Positions 13,099-22,456 of a DNA stretch of 33,210 nucleotides are shown one piece after another. The DNA is from a virus: positions 1 to 33,210 of the IMG/VR virus record IMGVR_UViG_3300046009_002647. One strand, written 5' to 3'. A program made the translations under genes and the position numbers. Every line of letters starts with the position of its first letter. Position 1 is the first letter of the stretch. The notes beneath the pieces were generated by a model. That model was not told the origin of the DNA, did no database searches, and saw nothing but the letters and a program-made list of their open reading frames with translations.

Positions 13099-15725
13099 TA
13101 GGATTAAGTAAAGATATAGAGATAGCTGTTGAAACTGTAATCGAAGGATTAGAGTATAGCACTGATATGTCTTTAATTGAACCTGACAAGGTAAAGACTA
13201 TTGTAAAGGCTAAGGTTGATTCATTTAAGTATGGTAAGGAATTACTACTTAGATGGCAAAACAGCACAAACGCTCCTTCTGAGGATAAATTTAAGAAATA
13301 TGTAGTAAGACTTGTTAAGGCTGGAGATATTGCCTTAGGAGTCCTTAGAGACGCTTTACGTTCAAAGATTGACTACGATGATTTAGATCCTTCAAAACAC
13401 CACTTAGCTATTTCAGTTAAACCATCAATTCATCAAGCGATTGTAGAAATTGATTCATCACTTATTGAATTAAGACTTCAAATAGATGCTGATAAAATTA
13501 ATCTTAAGGAGAATGAGTTTAAGAGAGGGTATCCTGAGAAGTTTGCTTGTGGAGAGTTTTTACCAAGAAAGAACTATTATAAAGAATGGTATGATGAAGA
13601 AAATGATTCAATCATATTAGACCCTAATGGTACAAGGGGTGAGGTAATAAACCTTAGTGGTTTAAATATAACTCTACCAAAAGTACCTTACAGAAAAGAT
13701 ATATTATTCTGGGATAAGAAGAAGGAAGATCAATATTGGAGAAGATTAGATGTGCCAAGTGGTTTATCTCAAGAAAACGCAGAAGCATACACTGAATACA
13801 TTATAGAGGAATTTAGGAGAAGAAGAGAGGGTATCTGGTTTATGAATAATGGAAAACCTCAGTATCTAACTGGTAGTCATTACTTTGCACTTCAATGGGT
13901 AAAGATGGAAGATTCAGGTGGATATATGGACTTCAGGACAGCCCAAAGAGATATGTTTTATTTCACAGAGGCTTGTATTGTAGACCCTCGATGTTTAGGT
14001 GAGTTATTTGTAAAATCAAGACGTACAGGTTATACCTATCAAATTATATGTCAACTACTTAATGATGCAACCTCAACTTCAAATGCAAGAATAGGTATGA
14101 CATCAAAAACTAATGATGATGCTGCAAAGGCATTCTCTAAGTTTAGTTATGCATTCCTTAATTTACCATTCTTCTTTAAACCTATTGTAAGGGGTATTGA
14201 AGATTCAAAGAAAGCCTTAGATTTTGCAAGACCGCAAGACAAGAGTAAGTTATCTAAGAAGAATAGAGATACAAATACAGATGATTACTTAAATACGTTA
14301 GTAGACTTCTTACCAACAAAGGATTCAGCTTATGATGGTCAAAAGATGTTTAGATATCTTGGAGATGAGGCATCTAAGTGGGAAAAGCCTGCTAACTTCG
14401 AGAAGCATTGGGGTCAAGTATCACCAACATTCGATACAGGTGGTAAAATTGTAGGGAAGGCATTTATAGGCTCAACCGTTAATGCGATGAATAAGGGTGG
14501 AGAAGAATTCTTCAAACTATACAAGTCATCAAGTATTAAGAAGAGAAATAAGATTACAGGTAGAACACCATCAGGGTTGTACTCGTACTTTCTTCCAGCT
14601 CATAAGAATATGGAGGAATTCACAGATAAATATGGTGTTTGCCACGAAGTTATAGAGAAGGGTAGTTTTTACTACAATGTGTATGGTGATAAGAAGACTA
14701 TTGGTAGTGTTCAATTCTTAGAGGCGAAGAGAAGTAGTAAGAGAAAGGAAAGCGACATTTCTTATAATGAGGAATTAAGAGCATTCCCTATGACTATAGA
14801 TGAAGCATTTAGAGATGAGTTGTTGCAATCTACCTTTAACATAGAAAAGATAATAGACCAAATAAAGATAAATGAAGACCACGATGCTGATAGCAAAATT
14901 GCGGTTGGTAATTTCCAATGGAGAGATGGTATTAAAGATACAATAGTTGATTTCCACCCTAATGAGAAAGGAAGATTTAAGCTATCTTGGATACCTCCAG
15001 AGGAGATGAGGAATAAATTTGAGACAAAAAGTGGTCCAGGAGGACACTCAAAATACCCATTAAATGGAGATATAGGGGCTTTCGGTTGTGATACATACGA
15101 TATATCAGGAACAGTAGAAGGTGTTAGAAAAGATGGTTCTTACGATGAAGATACCAATAGAGCTTCAAAGGGAGCTTTACACGGACTAACGGGATTTAGT
15201 TTTTCTAATGCACCTAATCATACGTTCTTTTTAGAGTATGTAGCAAGACCAAAAACCGCAGAGATATTCTTTGAAGATGTATTAATGGCGTGTGTATTTT
15301 ATGGTATGCCTATATTAGCAGAGAATAATAAGCCACGTTTATTATATCACTTTAAGAATAGAGGGTATAGAGGTTTTAGTATAACTCGTTTTGATAAGGC
15401 TGAAAATAGGCTTTCACCAACAGAGAAAGAATTAGGAGGTATGCCTAACTCCTCTGAAGATGTTAAGCAAATGCACGCAACAGCTATTGAATCTTACATA
15501 GAGAAATACGTTGGTAGTAATGCAGATGACGATGAAGTGCCTCAGAATATAGTGTTTAATGACACACTAAAGGATTGGATTAAGTTTGATATTAATAATA
15601 GAACAAAGTTTGATGCCTCTATTAGTTCTGGTTTAGCTATAATGGCAGTAAATAGAAAAATGTATGCTCCAGCACAGAAGGTGACTGAGGATATAGTTAT
15701 AAATTTTAAGACTTATAATAAATAA
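13095..15725 (+). CDS. terL: Terminase large subunit
   Basis: An 876-residue protein with a long N-terminal extension of about 250 residues. The ATPase site has FVKSRRTGYTYQ (K307 to T314) at the Walker A position, with Tyr in place of the usual Lys of GKT/S, and FRYLGDEASKWEK as Walker B (D424, E425). The nuclease domain is marked by GAFGCDTYDISG (D666, D669) and a later acidic region around PILAENNKPRLLYH. It cuts and pumps phage DNA into the procapsid through the portal encoded next. The start overlaps the upstream stop by 4 nt. The family is clear from motif order and neighbours. Confidence 0.88.
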   Translation: MIGLSKDIEIAVETVIEGLEYSTDMSLIEPDKVKTIVKAKVDSFKYGKELLLRWQNSTNAPSEDKFKKYVVRLVKAGDIALGVLRDALRSKIDYDDLDPSKHHLAISVKPSIHQAIVEIDSSLIELRLQIDADKINLKENEFKRGYPEKFACGEFLPRKNYYKEWYDEENDSIILDPNGTRGEVINLSGLNITLPKVPYRKDILFWDKKKEDQYWRRLDVPSGLSQENAEAYTEYIIEEFRRRREGIWFMNNGKPQYLTGSHYFALQWVKMEDSGGYMDFRTAQRDMFYFTEACIVDPRCLGELFVKSRRTGYTYQIICQLLNDATSTSNARIGMTSKTNDDAAKAFSKFSYAFLNLPFFFKPIVRGIEDSKKALDFARPQDKSKLSKKNRDTNTDDYLNTLVDFLPTKDSAYDGQKMFRYLGDEASKWEKPANFEKHWGQVSPTFDTGGKIVGKAFIGSTVNAMNKGGEEFFKLYKSSSIKKRNKITGRTPSGLYSYFLPAHKNMEEFTDKYGVCHEVIEKGSFYYNVYGDKKTIGSVQFLEAKRSSKRKESDISYNEELRAFPMTIDEAFRDELLQSTFNIEKIIDQIKINEDHDADSKIAVGNFQWRDGIKDTIVDFHPNEKGRFKLSWIPPEEMRNKFETKSGPGGHSKYPLNGDIGAFGCDTYDISGTVEGVRKDGSYDEDTNRASKGALHGLTGFSFSNAPNHTFFLEYVARPKTAEIFFEDVLMACVFYGMPILAENNKPRLLYHFKNRGYRGFSITRFDKAENRLSPTEKELGGMPNSSEDVKQMHATAIESYIEKYVGSNADDDEVPQNIVFNDTLKDWIKFDINNRTKFDASISSGLAIMAVNRKMYAPAQKVTEDIVINFKTYNK

Positions 15726-15733
15726 AGTAAAAA

Positions 15734-18175
15734 ATGATAAAGAAGAAAGCGGAAGGTATTTCCATTCCTTACAGAAGTTTTCCAAATCAAAATGTACCAT
15801 TTGAGGTTCAAAAGGGAAAAGATTATGGATTACAAGTTGGCGAAAGTATTCAAGCAGAATGGTTTAAAAGAGAAAGCTCTACCTGTAAGTATTATCAACA
15901 AAGAGATGAATTTCACAAGAGAAGAATGTATGCTAATGGATTGCAGAGTGTTGCAAGATATAAGGAGTACTTCGCTGTTAATGGAGATATGTCTTATTTG
16001 AATTTAGATTGGAAGGTTATACCAGTTATCCCTAAGTATGTAGATATAATTGCTAATGGAATGGCTCAGAGAGAATTCTCTATTAATGCTATTGCAGTAG
16101 ACCCTACATCTGTTGAAGAAAAATCAAAGAAGAGAGAGAATCTTAAGACAGATATGATTGGGAAGGAGTTAGCTCAAAAAATAAAGAATGATGTTGGGAT
16201 TGAAGTAACTTCTGTTCCTTTAGATCAAATACCAGAAAGTGAAGATGAGATAGATATTAAGATGGAGTTTGAATTTAAGCCACCAATTGAACAAGCTGTA
16301 GAGATAGCTGTTGAAACGGTATTTAAAGAGAATAACTACAACGAAATTACAAGAAGAAAAATAGAGAAGGATATAATCGAGATTGGTGTTGGTTTTGGAA
16401 AACATAGATTCGTTCCTGGAGACGGAATTAAGATTGAATATGTTGACCCTGCAAACTTAATTTGGTCGTACACAGAAGACCCTTACTTTCAAGATTGCTT
16501 CTACTACGGAGAATACAAGAATACAAATTTATCAGAAGTTTATAAGGAATTTCCAAATCTAACTGATGAGCAAAAACAAAGACTACAAAGCATATCTTCA
16601 TCTTGGAATAACTATTATGAATTGAACCTTAATGGTCAATCTCAAGATGTATTAGATGGTAAATTAGGCTTATTGTACTTTAATTACAAAACCTCAAGAG
16701 AGAAAGTTTGGAAGAAGAAGAAGAATTCAAAGGGTGGATTAAAAGTTATCGCAAAAGATAATGACTTTGTATATAAAGGAACAGGTGATGCCGACTTTGA
16801 GAAATTAACTAAGATTGAAGAGGTGTGGTTCGAAGGTATTTTAGTACTAGGAACAAATATCTTATTAAAGTGGGAGGTTTGTAAGAATATGGTTAAGGAG
16901 AAATCAAACTTAAACAAAGTACAGCCTAACTACATTGGTATTGCTCCTAAAATGTATAAAGGACATATAGACTCAACTGTGAACAGAATGATACCATTTG
17001 CAGATGACATTCAGATGTCTTGGTTAAAGCTACAACAAATAAAACAAAGAGTTGTTCCTGATGGTCAATACATTGATGTTGATGGGCTAGTAGGTATTAA
17101 TCTTGGTGGTGGAAATAAATACACCGTAGAAGACGCTATGAATATGTACTTCCAAACAGGTTCTGTTATCGGTAGAAGTTCTAATGTAGGCGGTGAATTT
17201 AACAATGCTAAAGTGCCTATTCAAGAGATTAGACATTCATCAGGTCAAGATAAGATTAGTTCATTATGGGATTCAATTCAAATATCTATGGATATGATTG
17301 CATCTGTAACAGGAATTAATCAAGCTATTGATGCAAGTAATCCTGATAAGAATAGTTTAGTTGGTATTCAAAAGATGGCAGCGTATTCTTCAAATGTAGC
17401 GACAAGACACATATTAGCAGGCAGTATGTTTGTTACAAGAGAGTTAGCTAAATGCATTACAATTCGTATTGCAGACGTATTACAATTCTCTGAGACCAAA
17501 CAAGACTTGATAAATAAAATATCAGCTAACAATGTTACTGCGTTGGATAAGATTAAGAATATGTATATCCACGACTTTGCTATAAACATCGAATTAACAC
17601 CTGACGAAGAAGAAAGAGCTAAATTAGAAGGGGATATTACATTTGAAATTCAACAAGGAAATCTTGGTGTAGAAGATAAGTATGCTATTCTTGGTATTAA
17701 GAATTTATCCTTAGCATCTAAATACCTTTCAATTAAGAAGGAGAAGAGAATGAAGGAGAGACAAGAGCAAAAAATGCAAGAAATTAATGCTCAAACTCAA
17801 GGTAATATGCAATCTGCTCAAGCTGCTTCAGAAGGCAAGGCTCAGTTAATTCAATTAGAAGGTCAAAGTAAAGCGATGGTAGAGCAAGCAAGAGTAGCTG
17901 CCGAGATAGAGAAGATGAAGGCTGAAGTTGAAATGAAGCTTATGCTTATGGAGAAAGAGTTTGGATACCAAATGCAACTTAAGGGGATTGAGGTTGATGG
18001 TATGAAGACCAAAGAACAAATGAAGGAGGATAGAAAAGACGAGAGAACAAAATTACAAGCTACACAGCAATCTAAGATGATAGAGCAACGTAAAAAAGAT
18101 TTACCTGCGGTGTCATTCGAGAGTAATGAAGATAGTCTTAATGGGTTTGACTTAAGTTCTTTTGACCCTAGATAA
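15734..18175 (+). CDS. Portal protein
   Basis: An 813-residue protein, within the large size range of crAss-like and related portals. The core has features typical of portals: a Trp-rich N-terminal section (VGESIQAEWFKRESSTCKYY), a hydrophobic middle, and a stem-helix-like stretch near ASVTGINQAIDASNPDKNSL. Residues from about 672 to 790 are a long Gln/Glu/Lys-rich, coiled-coil-like tail (MKERQEQKMQEINAQTQGN and onwards). It would form the dodecameric ring at the head vertex. Position between TerL and the scaffold-capsid pair supports the call. No frameshift is seen. Confidence 0.85.
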   Translation: MIKKKAEGISIPYRSFPNQNVPFEVQKGKDYGLQVGESIQAEWFKRESSTCKYYQQRDEFHKRRMYANGLQSVARYKEYFAVNGDMSYLNLDWKVIPVIPKYVDIIANGMAQREFSINAIAVDPTSVEEKSKKRENLKTDMIGKELAQKIKNDVGIEVTSVPLDQIPESEDEIDIKMEFEFKPPIEQAVEIAVETVFKENNYNEITRRKIEKDIIEIGVGFGKHRFVPGDGIKIEYVDPANLIWSYTEDPYFQDCFYYGEYKNTNLSEVYKEFPNLTDEQKQRLQSISSSWNNYYELNLNGQSQDVLDGKLGLLYFNYKTSREKVWKKKKNSKGGLKVIAKDNDFVYKGTGDADFEKLTKIEEVWFEGILVLGTNILLKWEVCKNMVKEKSNLNKVQPNYIGIAPKMYKGHIDSTVNRMIPFADDIQMSWLKLQQIKQRVVPDGQYIDVDGLVGINLGGGNKYTVEDAMNMYFQTGSVIGRSSNVGGEFNNAKVPIQEIRHSSGQDKISSLWDSIQISMDMIASVTGINQAIDASNPDKNSLVGIQKMAAYSSNVATRHILAGSMFVTRELAKCITIRIADVLQFSETKQDLINKISANNVTALDKIKNMYIHDFAINIELTPDEEERAKLEGDITFEIQQGNLGVEDKYAILGIKNLSLASKYLSIKKEKRMKERQEQKMQEINAQTQGNMQSAQAASEGKAQLIQLEGQSKAMVEQARVAAEIEKMKAEVEMKLMLMEKEFGYQMQLKGIEVDGMKTKEQMKEDRKDERTKLQATQQSKMIEQRKKDLPAVSFESNEDSLNGFDLSSFDPR

Positions 18176-18183
18176 AAAATAGT

Positions 18184-18191
18184 TATATTTG
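18184..18191 (+). promoter_or_regulatory. Bacteroidota-type -7 box TATATTTG
   Basis: TATATTTG followed by CA, 8 nt after the portal stop codon and 12 nt before the ATG of the endonuclease, which implies a very short leader. The endonuclease gene therefore probably brings its own promoter. Confidence 0.6.
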
Positions 18192-18203
18192 CAATAAAAA
18201 AAT

Positions 18204-19106
18204 ATGATAGGAATATACAAGATAACTTCTCCGTCTGGGAAAATATATATAGGTCAAAGTACAAATATAAACAGCAGAATAAGAAAATACAGAAATAACA
18301 ACTGTAAAAATCAAGTTAGATTGTATAATTCTATCTTAAGTTATGGATTTAAAAATCATAGTTTTGATATTATTGAAGAGTGCTTTATAAACGAATTAAA
18401 CGAAAAGGAAAGGTTTTGGCAAGATCATTATAACTCCACAGGAAATGAAGGATTGAATTGTAAACTTACAGAAACAGATTCTCTTAGTGGTAAGCATTCA
18501 GAAGAAACAAAGTCAAAAATAGGATTTTCTAATAAAGGTAAAAAAAGAAGCGCAGAGCAAATAGAGAATATGTCTATTGTAATGAAGGGTAAATTTTCTG
18601 GGGAAAAACATCCAATGTATGGTAAAAATCATACTGAAGAAACTAAAGATAAAATATCTGAATCAAAAAAAGGCAATAAAAATATGCTTGGCAAAAATCA
18701 TTCAGACGAATCTAAAGAGAAAATATCTAATTCACTTAAAGGATTTAAGCATACAGAAGAAAGTAAAATAAAAATATCAAAAGGATTAGTAGGTAGAAAA
18801 GTATCTATTGAAACTAGAAAGAAAATATCAGAAAGCAATAAAGGAACTGTATTTTCAAAAGAAAGAAGGGAGAAAATATCCAACGCATTAAAAGGAAGGG
18901 TGTTATCAAAAGAGTGCTTAGAAAAAAGAAGCAAAAGTATATCTGGGGAAAATAATTACAAATCAAAATTAGTCTTAGATTTAGATAGTGGAATATATTA
19001 TTATTGCGTAAGAGAAGCTGCTGTGGCTAGAAATATAAATATATCTACACTGAATAATTACTTAAGTGGAAATAGACCAAATAAAACAAGTCTAATATAT
19101 GTTTAA
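18204..19106 (+). CDS. GIY-YIG homing endonuclease with NUMOD3 repeats
   Basis: A 300-residue endonuclease. The catalytic module has GIY at residues 3-5 and YIG at 15-17, R25/R27 in NSRIRKY, and E69 in NEKERFWQDHY, matching the I-TevI-type nuclease. Residues about 92-245 hold around seven NUMOD3-type DNA-binding repeats (for example KHSEETKSKI, NHTEETKDKI, NHSDESKEKI). The C-terminus (YYYCVREAAVARNINISTLN) is a NUMOD1-like module. It is free-standing, with no intron visible around it, and lies between portal and scaffold. It probably spreads by cleaving phage genomes that lack it. Confidence 0.92.
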   Translation: MIGIYKITSPSGKIYIGQSTNINSRIRKYRNNNCKNQVRLYNSILSYGFKNHSFDIIEECFINELNEKERFWQDHYNSTGNEGLNCKLTETDSLSGKHSEETKSKIGFSNKGKKRSAEQIENMSIVMKGKFSGEKHPMYGKNHTEETKDKISESKKGNKNMLGKNHSDESKEKISNSLKGFKHTEESKIKISKGLVGRKVSIETRKKISESNKGTVFSKERREKISNALKGRVLSKECLEKRSKSISGENNYKSKLVLDLDSGIYYYCVREAAVARNINISTLNNYLSGNRPNKTSLIYV

Positions 19107-19149
19107 ATTATCAGAATTCGAACCACGATAAATAAAAACTATTATTTTG

Positions 19150-19157
19150 TAATTTTG
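19150..19157 (+). promoter_or_regulatory. Bacteroidota-type -7 box TAATTTTG
   Basis: TAATTTTG followed by CA, preceded by ATTTTG as in other copies of the motif. It lies 29 nt before the scaffold start. The stretch from 19107 to here contains no gene. Confidence 0.55.
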
Positions 19158-19186
19158 CAGAGAAATTTAATTAAATCAAATACTAT

Positions 19187-20206
19187 ATGTTTAAAATGAA
19201 ATTAGAAGGGTCTGAGTACTCTGATGTTCAAAATAATGATGTGATCATTGACAATGAAGGAGTGTCTGAAGTGAACGACCAAATTACAGATTCGGTTACA
19301 ACAACAAATGATACACCTGATGAGATTATAGAAGACAAACAAGTTCTTACATTTAATAATGACGATGACGTATTAGAATACCTTAAGACTAAGGAAGAAT
19401 TATTATCTAAGGTAGCTCCTAAAAGCGAAAGCAAGGAATTACCAGAAGATGTTAAGAAGTACTTAGAGTTTAAAGAGGAAACAGGTAGGGGGTATAATGA
19501 TTTTTTAGAATACCAAAAAGACTTTTCTGAATTAGACGAACAAGATATTGTTAAGAAGTATATGCGAGAAATGAATCCTGAATTCGACAATGAAGATATT
19601 CAAGATGAATTTTTAGATGCATACGCTTATGATGAAGACCTTGATGATGACAAGGATATAAGAAAAAAGACTCGTGCATTTAAGAAGGCTCACGCAGATG
19701 CCTTAGAATACTTTAATAAACAAAAGGAAAAATATGCTGTACCATTAGGGTCTAGTGATACAGAAATTCCAGCTGAATATAAAAGTGCTAAGGAGTTTGT
19801 AGATTCTATTAAAGGGCAAGAGGAATTATCTCAAAAACAGAATGAAATATTCTTGAAGGAGACTGATAATTTATTTAGCAATGAATTCAAAGGTTTTGAA
19901 TTTAAAGTTGGTGAAGAAGTTATTAATCACAAACCTTCAAATATTCAATCTACGAAAGAGACACAATCAAACGTGATGAATTTTTTAGGAAAGTTCTTAG
20001 ATGAGAATGGTTTTATCAAAGACCCTGAAGGATACCACAAAGCATTGTATGTAGCTATGAACTACGAATCAATCTTATCAAACGTATATGAAACAGCTAA
20101 GGCTAAGGCTATAGAGGATGAGGTTAGAAATAGTAAGAACATAGATATGGGAATGCGTAGAGCGCCAGAGAGCATATCTACTGGCACAAAGTTTAAATTA
20201 GTATAA
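19187..20206 (+). CDS. Capsid scaffold-like protein
   Basis: A 339-residue, strongly acidic, Glu/Asp/Lys-rich protein directly before the major capsid gene, which is the usual place and character of a head scaffold. The N-terminal 60 residues are acidic and disordered-looking, and the middle is predicted helical (LEYQKDFSELDEQDIVKKYM, and KKTRAFKKAHADALEYFNKQ). The C-terminus is short and basic (MGMRRAPESISTGTKFKLV), as in scaffolds whose tail contacts the capsid. A second possible ATG lies at 19196. No protease motif is seen, so a separate protease or none would be used for maturation. Confidence 0.7.
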   Translation: MFKMKLEGSEYSDVQNNDVIIDNEGVSEVNDQITDSVTTTNDTPDEIIEDKQVLTFNNDDDVLEYLKTKEELLSKVAPKSESKELPEDVKKYLEFKEETGRGYNDFLEYQKDFSELDEQDIVKKYMREMNPEFDNEDIQDEFLDAYAYDEDLDDDKDIRKKTRAFKKAHADALEYFNKQKEKYAVPLGSSDTEIPAEYKSAKEFVDSIKGQEELSQKQNEIFLKETDNLFSNEFKGFEFKVGEEVINHKPSNIQSTKETQSNVMNFLGKFLDENGFIKDPEGYHKALYVAMNYESILSNVYETAKAKAIEDEVRNSKNIDMGMRRAPESISTGTKFKLV

Positions 20207-20241
20207 AAAAGAAATAATAAAAAAAACAAAAACACACACAA

Positions 20242-21600
20242 ATGGCATTAAATTCAAGTCCAGGAGTAAAATTAACTCCTACTGCAACAAAAGAAATCTT
20301 AAATAGCAACTACTTAGATGCTTCTGATTTCGACTTCACAAATCAATTCTTACCTGAATTGTATGAAAAAGAATTCGCTCGTTACGGAAACCAATCGTTA
20401 AAAGGTTTCTTAGAGAAAATGGGTCAAGAGATGGCTATCCAATCTGACTTAATTAAATGGTCTGAAGAAGGTCGTTTAAGACCAGTTGGTACAGGTGTAA
20501 CTCGTTCAGGAGCTGTATTTACTTTGAATGGACATTCTTTCCGTTTAAATGATACTGTAATCTTAAATGATGGTACAGTTGAAATGAAAGGTATTGTAAC
20601 AGCGGAAGACGCAAATACATTTACAGTTGCTGCTTCTACATCTGCTGGTTTCGGTACTGCTGGTAATACTGGTGCTTTAGCTGCTTCAGGAATCAACGTA
20701 TTCACTTACTCTAATGAGTATAGAAAAGGAACTAATGGTAGAGCTGAATCTTTAGAGGCTACTCCAGACATCTTTGATAACAAACCAATCATCATCAAGG
20801 AATTAGATGAAGTTAATGGTTCTGATATGGCTCAAGTTGGTTGGATTGAAGTTGAAGGTGAAGGTGGTAATGGGTACTTATGGTACTTAAAATCAAGAGC
20901 GCAATCTCGTCAAAGATTTGATGACTATATCGAGATGGGTATGGTAGAGGGTGTTTCTTTCGAAAGTGGTTCTGCTGCTGCTACTGCTGGGTACACAGGT
21001 ACTGAAGGTTTCTTCGAAGCTGTTGCTCAAGGTAACGTATTCTCTGGTGTAATCTCTACTATGGATGATGTAGATGAAATCTTATCTCGTTTAAACAAAC
21101 AAGGTGCTATTTCTGAATATATGATGATGAATGATTTCGAACAAGACAGAGCTATTGATTACTTGTTAGCTGCTCAAAATTCTTATGGTGTTGGAGGTAC
21201 TTCTTACGGAGCTTTCAATAACAGCGAAGATACAGCTTTAAACTTAGGTTTCTCAGGTTTCAAAGTTGCTGGTTACGAAATCTACAAATCTCAATGGAAA
21301 TACTTAGATGATCCAACTGCTCGTGGTTTGTTCTCTGGTAACTCTGCAATCAACTCTGTTCTATGTCCTTCTGGAACAAAAACAGTTAGAGATGAAGTTT
21401 TAGGAGCTAATGCTACTTTGCCATTCTTACACGTTAAATACCGTAAGTCTGCTACTGAAGACAGACGTTATAAAGTGTGGAGCGTTGGTGGAGCTGGAAA
21501 TGTAAGTAATTCAGACTTAGATGCTAACCAACTACACATGTTGACAGAAAGAGCCTTATGTACGATGGGTCGTAATAATTTCGTACTTGTTAAAGGTTAG
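20242..21600 (+). CDS. Major capsid protein
   Basis: A 452-residue protein with the hallmarks of an HK97-fold capsid: an N-terminal arm, a long helix-like region (FARYGNQSLKGFLEKMGQEM), a Gly/Ala/Thr-rich domain with a loop (residues about 85-160), and a C-terminal beta-rich part. Codon use differs from its neighbours: many arginines are CGT and many alanines GCT, a bias typical of highly expressed genes, whereas the surrounding genes use mainly AGA. The gene is preceded by a long A-rich leader and followed by a terminator, so it can be made at high level. The call also rests on position after scaffold. Confidence 0.82.
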   Translation: MALNSSPGVKLTPTATKEILNSNYLDASDFDFTNQFLPELYEKEFARYGNQSLKGFLEKMGQEMAIQSDLIKWSEEGRLRPVGTGVTRSGAVFTLNGHSFRLNDTVILNDGTVEMKGIVTAEDANTFTVAASTSAGFGTAGNTGALAASGINVFTYSNEYRKGTNGRAESLEATPDIFDNKPIIIKELDEVNGSDMAQVGWIEVEGEGGNGYLWYLKSRAQSRQRFDDYIEMGMVEGVSFESGSAAATAGYTGTEGFFEAVAQGNVFSGVISTMDDVDEILSRLNKQGAISEYMMMNDFEQDRAIDYLLAAQNSYGVGGTSYGAFNNSEDTALNLGFSGFKVAGYEIYKSQWKYLDDPTARGLFSGNSAINSVLCPSGTKTVRDEVLGANATLPFLHVKYRKSATEDRRYKVWSVGGAGNVSNSDLDANQLHMLTERALCTMGRNNFVLVKG

Positions 21601-21633
21601 TAACTATTTGAAAATCAATAAGTTATAAATAAT

Positions 21634-21664
21634 AAAAGAGAGGTGTAATGCCTCTCTTTTTTTT
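21634..21664. terminator. Strong terminator after the capsid gene
   Basis: Stem AAAAGAGAGG (21634-21643) pairs with CCTCTCTTTT (21651-21660) around a 7-nt loop, followed by a T-run. The stem is flanked by A and T tracts, so it can also stop the convergent endonuclease transcript that ends at 21663. Confidence 0.9.
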
Positions 21665-22352
21665 ATAGATACTCAAGACCTGTGTTGTTTACCTTTGTTT
21701 TCCCATTTAATAGGCATTTTACTTTTGAGTATGTAAATCCAAAATCTTCAGCGGCTTCTCTTATGCAGTCATATACCTTGCCATTGTTTGAGTTTATTAT
21801 TTTTCTACTCATAGGATTATCTTCTCCTTTTTTAGATATTGTTTTCTGTATATCTGACATTTTTTTTCTAATCTCATCAGAGTGTTTTTTGCCATAGTAA
21901 GGATTTTTTTCTCCTTTAAATTTACCTGTATTTGATAATCTTATTTTTTCTCTTACTTCTTCTGAAGTTTTTTTCCCTTTATTTGGCGATACTGTACCAT
22001 ACATTGGATTTTTTTCTCCTTTTTTACTTTTACTTAATCTTATTTTAGTTTCTTCTGAATGACTAAAACCTGCGCATCCTTCTCCTCCATCAGTTAAATT
22101 AGATAATGTTCCGTTTTTATCTATAATCTTGCCATATAGTTTTATAAATTCAATTTCTTTTTCAACAGCAAAATCCCAAGAAACGTCTTCAAAAAGTATT
22201 TCTACTTCATATTCTGTTTTAGACACAATACTATTCCATATTTTATTTCTACAAGATTTGCTTTTTGCTCTATGAAGCCCTGACCTTGTTCCTATGCCAA
22301 TATAAAACACTTGATTTGTATCTTTTCGTATATGTCTATAAACGTATGCCAT
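21663..22352 (-). CDS. GIY-YIG-family homing endonuclease, reverse strand
   Basis: A 229-residue protein. The N-terminus YVYRHIRKDTNQVFYIGIG is a variant GIY-YIG strand pair (YVY and YIG), with a conserved-looking Arg in LHRAKSK and a Glu region in AVEKEIEFIKLYG. Residues about 95-190 hold NUMOD3-type repeats (SHSEETKIRLSKSKKG, TSEEVREKIRLSN, KHSDEIRKKMSDI). A NUMOD1-like end (VYDCIREAAEDFGFTYSKVK) follows. The layout parallels the 300-residue enzyme at 18204, but the nuclease domain is a different subtype, so the two are not simple duplicates. It has its own promoter and runs against the capsid genes. Confidence 0.88.
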   Translation of the reverse strand: MAYVYRHIRKDTNQVFYIGIGTRSGLHRAKSKSCRNKIWNSIVSKTEYEVEILFEDVSWDFAVEKEIEFIKLYGKIIDKNGTLSNLTDGGEGCAGFSHSEETKIRLSKSKKGEKNPMYGTVSPNKGKKTSEEVREKIRLSNTGKFKGEKNPYYGKKHSDEIRKKMSDIQKTISKKGEDNPMSRKIINSNNGKVYDCIREAAEDFGFTYSKVKCLLNGKTKVNNTGLEYL

Positions 22353-22366
22353 ACTTATTTTTTTTA

Positions 22367-22374
22367 CAAATATA
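22367..22374 (-). promoter_or_regulatory. Promoter box for the reverse-strand endonuclease
   Basis: Read on the minus strand this is TATATTTG, 14 nt before the start codon. It is the same short-leader arrangement as the other endonuclease gene at 18184-18204. Confidence 0.55.
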
Positions 22375-22423
22375 TATAATTACTTCTAAACGAAAAGTTA
22401 AAATTACAACTTATTTTATTTCG

Positions 22424-22431
22424 TATCTTTG
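22424..22431 (+). promoter_or_regulatory. Bacteroidota-type -7 box TATCTTTG
   Basis: TATCTTTG followed by CA within TTTTATTTCGTATCTTTGCA, the same extended sequence as at 8103-8122. It drives the unit starting at 22457 through a leader ending in TAATTTAATTTAATATG. Confidence 0.75.
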
Positions 22432-22456
22432 CAGAATAATTCTAATTTAATTTAAT

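Noticed and set aside
17863-18264. A 133-residue minus-strand frame that crosses the portal-endonuclease junction
   Set aside because: It is antisense to the coiled-coil tail of the portal; its Ser/Ile/Leu-rich composition is that of a shadow frame.
18480-18940. Short repeated units that could suggest a CRISPR or tandem DNA repeat
   Set aside because: The repetition is at protein level (NUMOD3 repeats of the endonuclease), with variable DNA spacing and sequence and an intact reading frame.
19110-19135. A tRNA T-arm-like sequence (GGTTCGAAT on the minus strand)
   Set aside because: The flanking bases do not pair into a T-stem, and no acceptor, D or anticodon arms can be found.
18176-19186. 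A self-splicing intron hosting the first endonuclease
   Set aside because: The portal and scaffold genes on either side are complete with their own starts and stops, and no exon split or intron core is visible.
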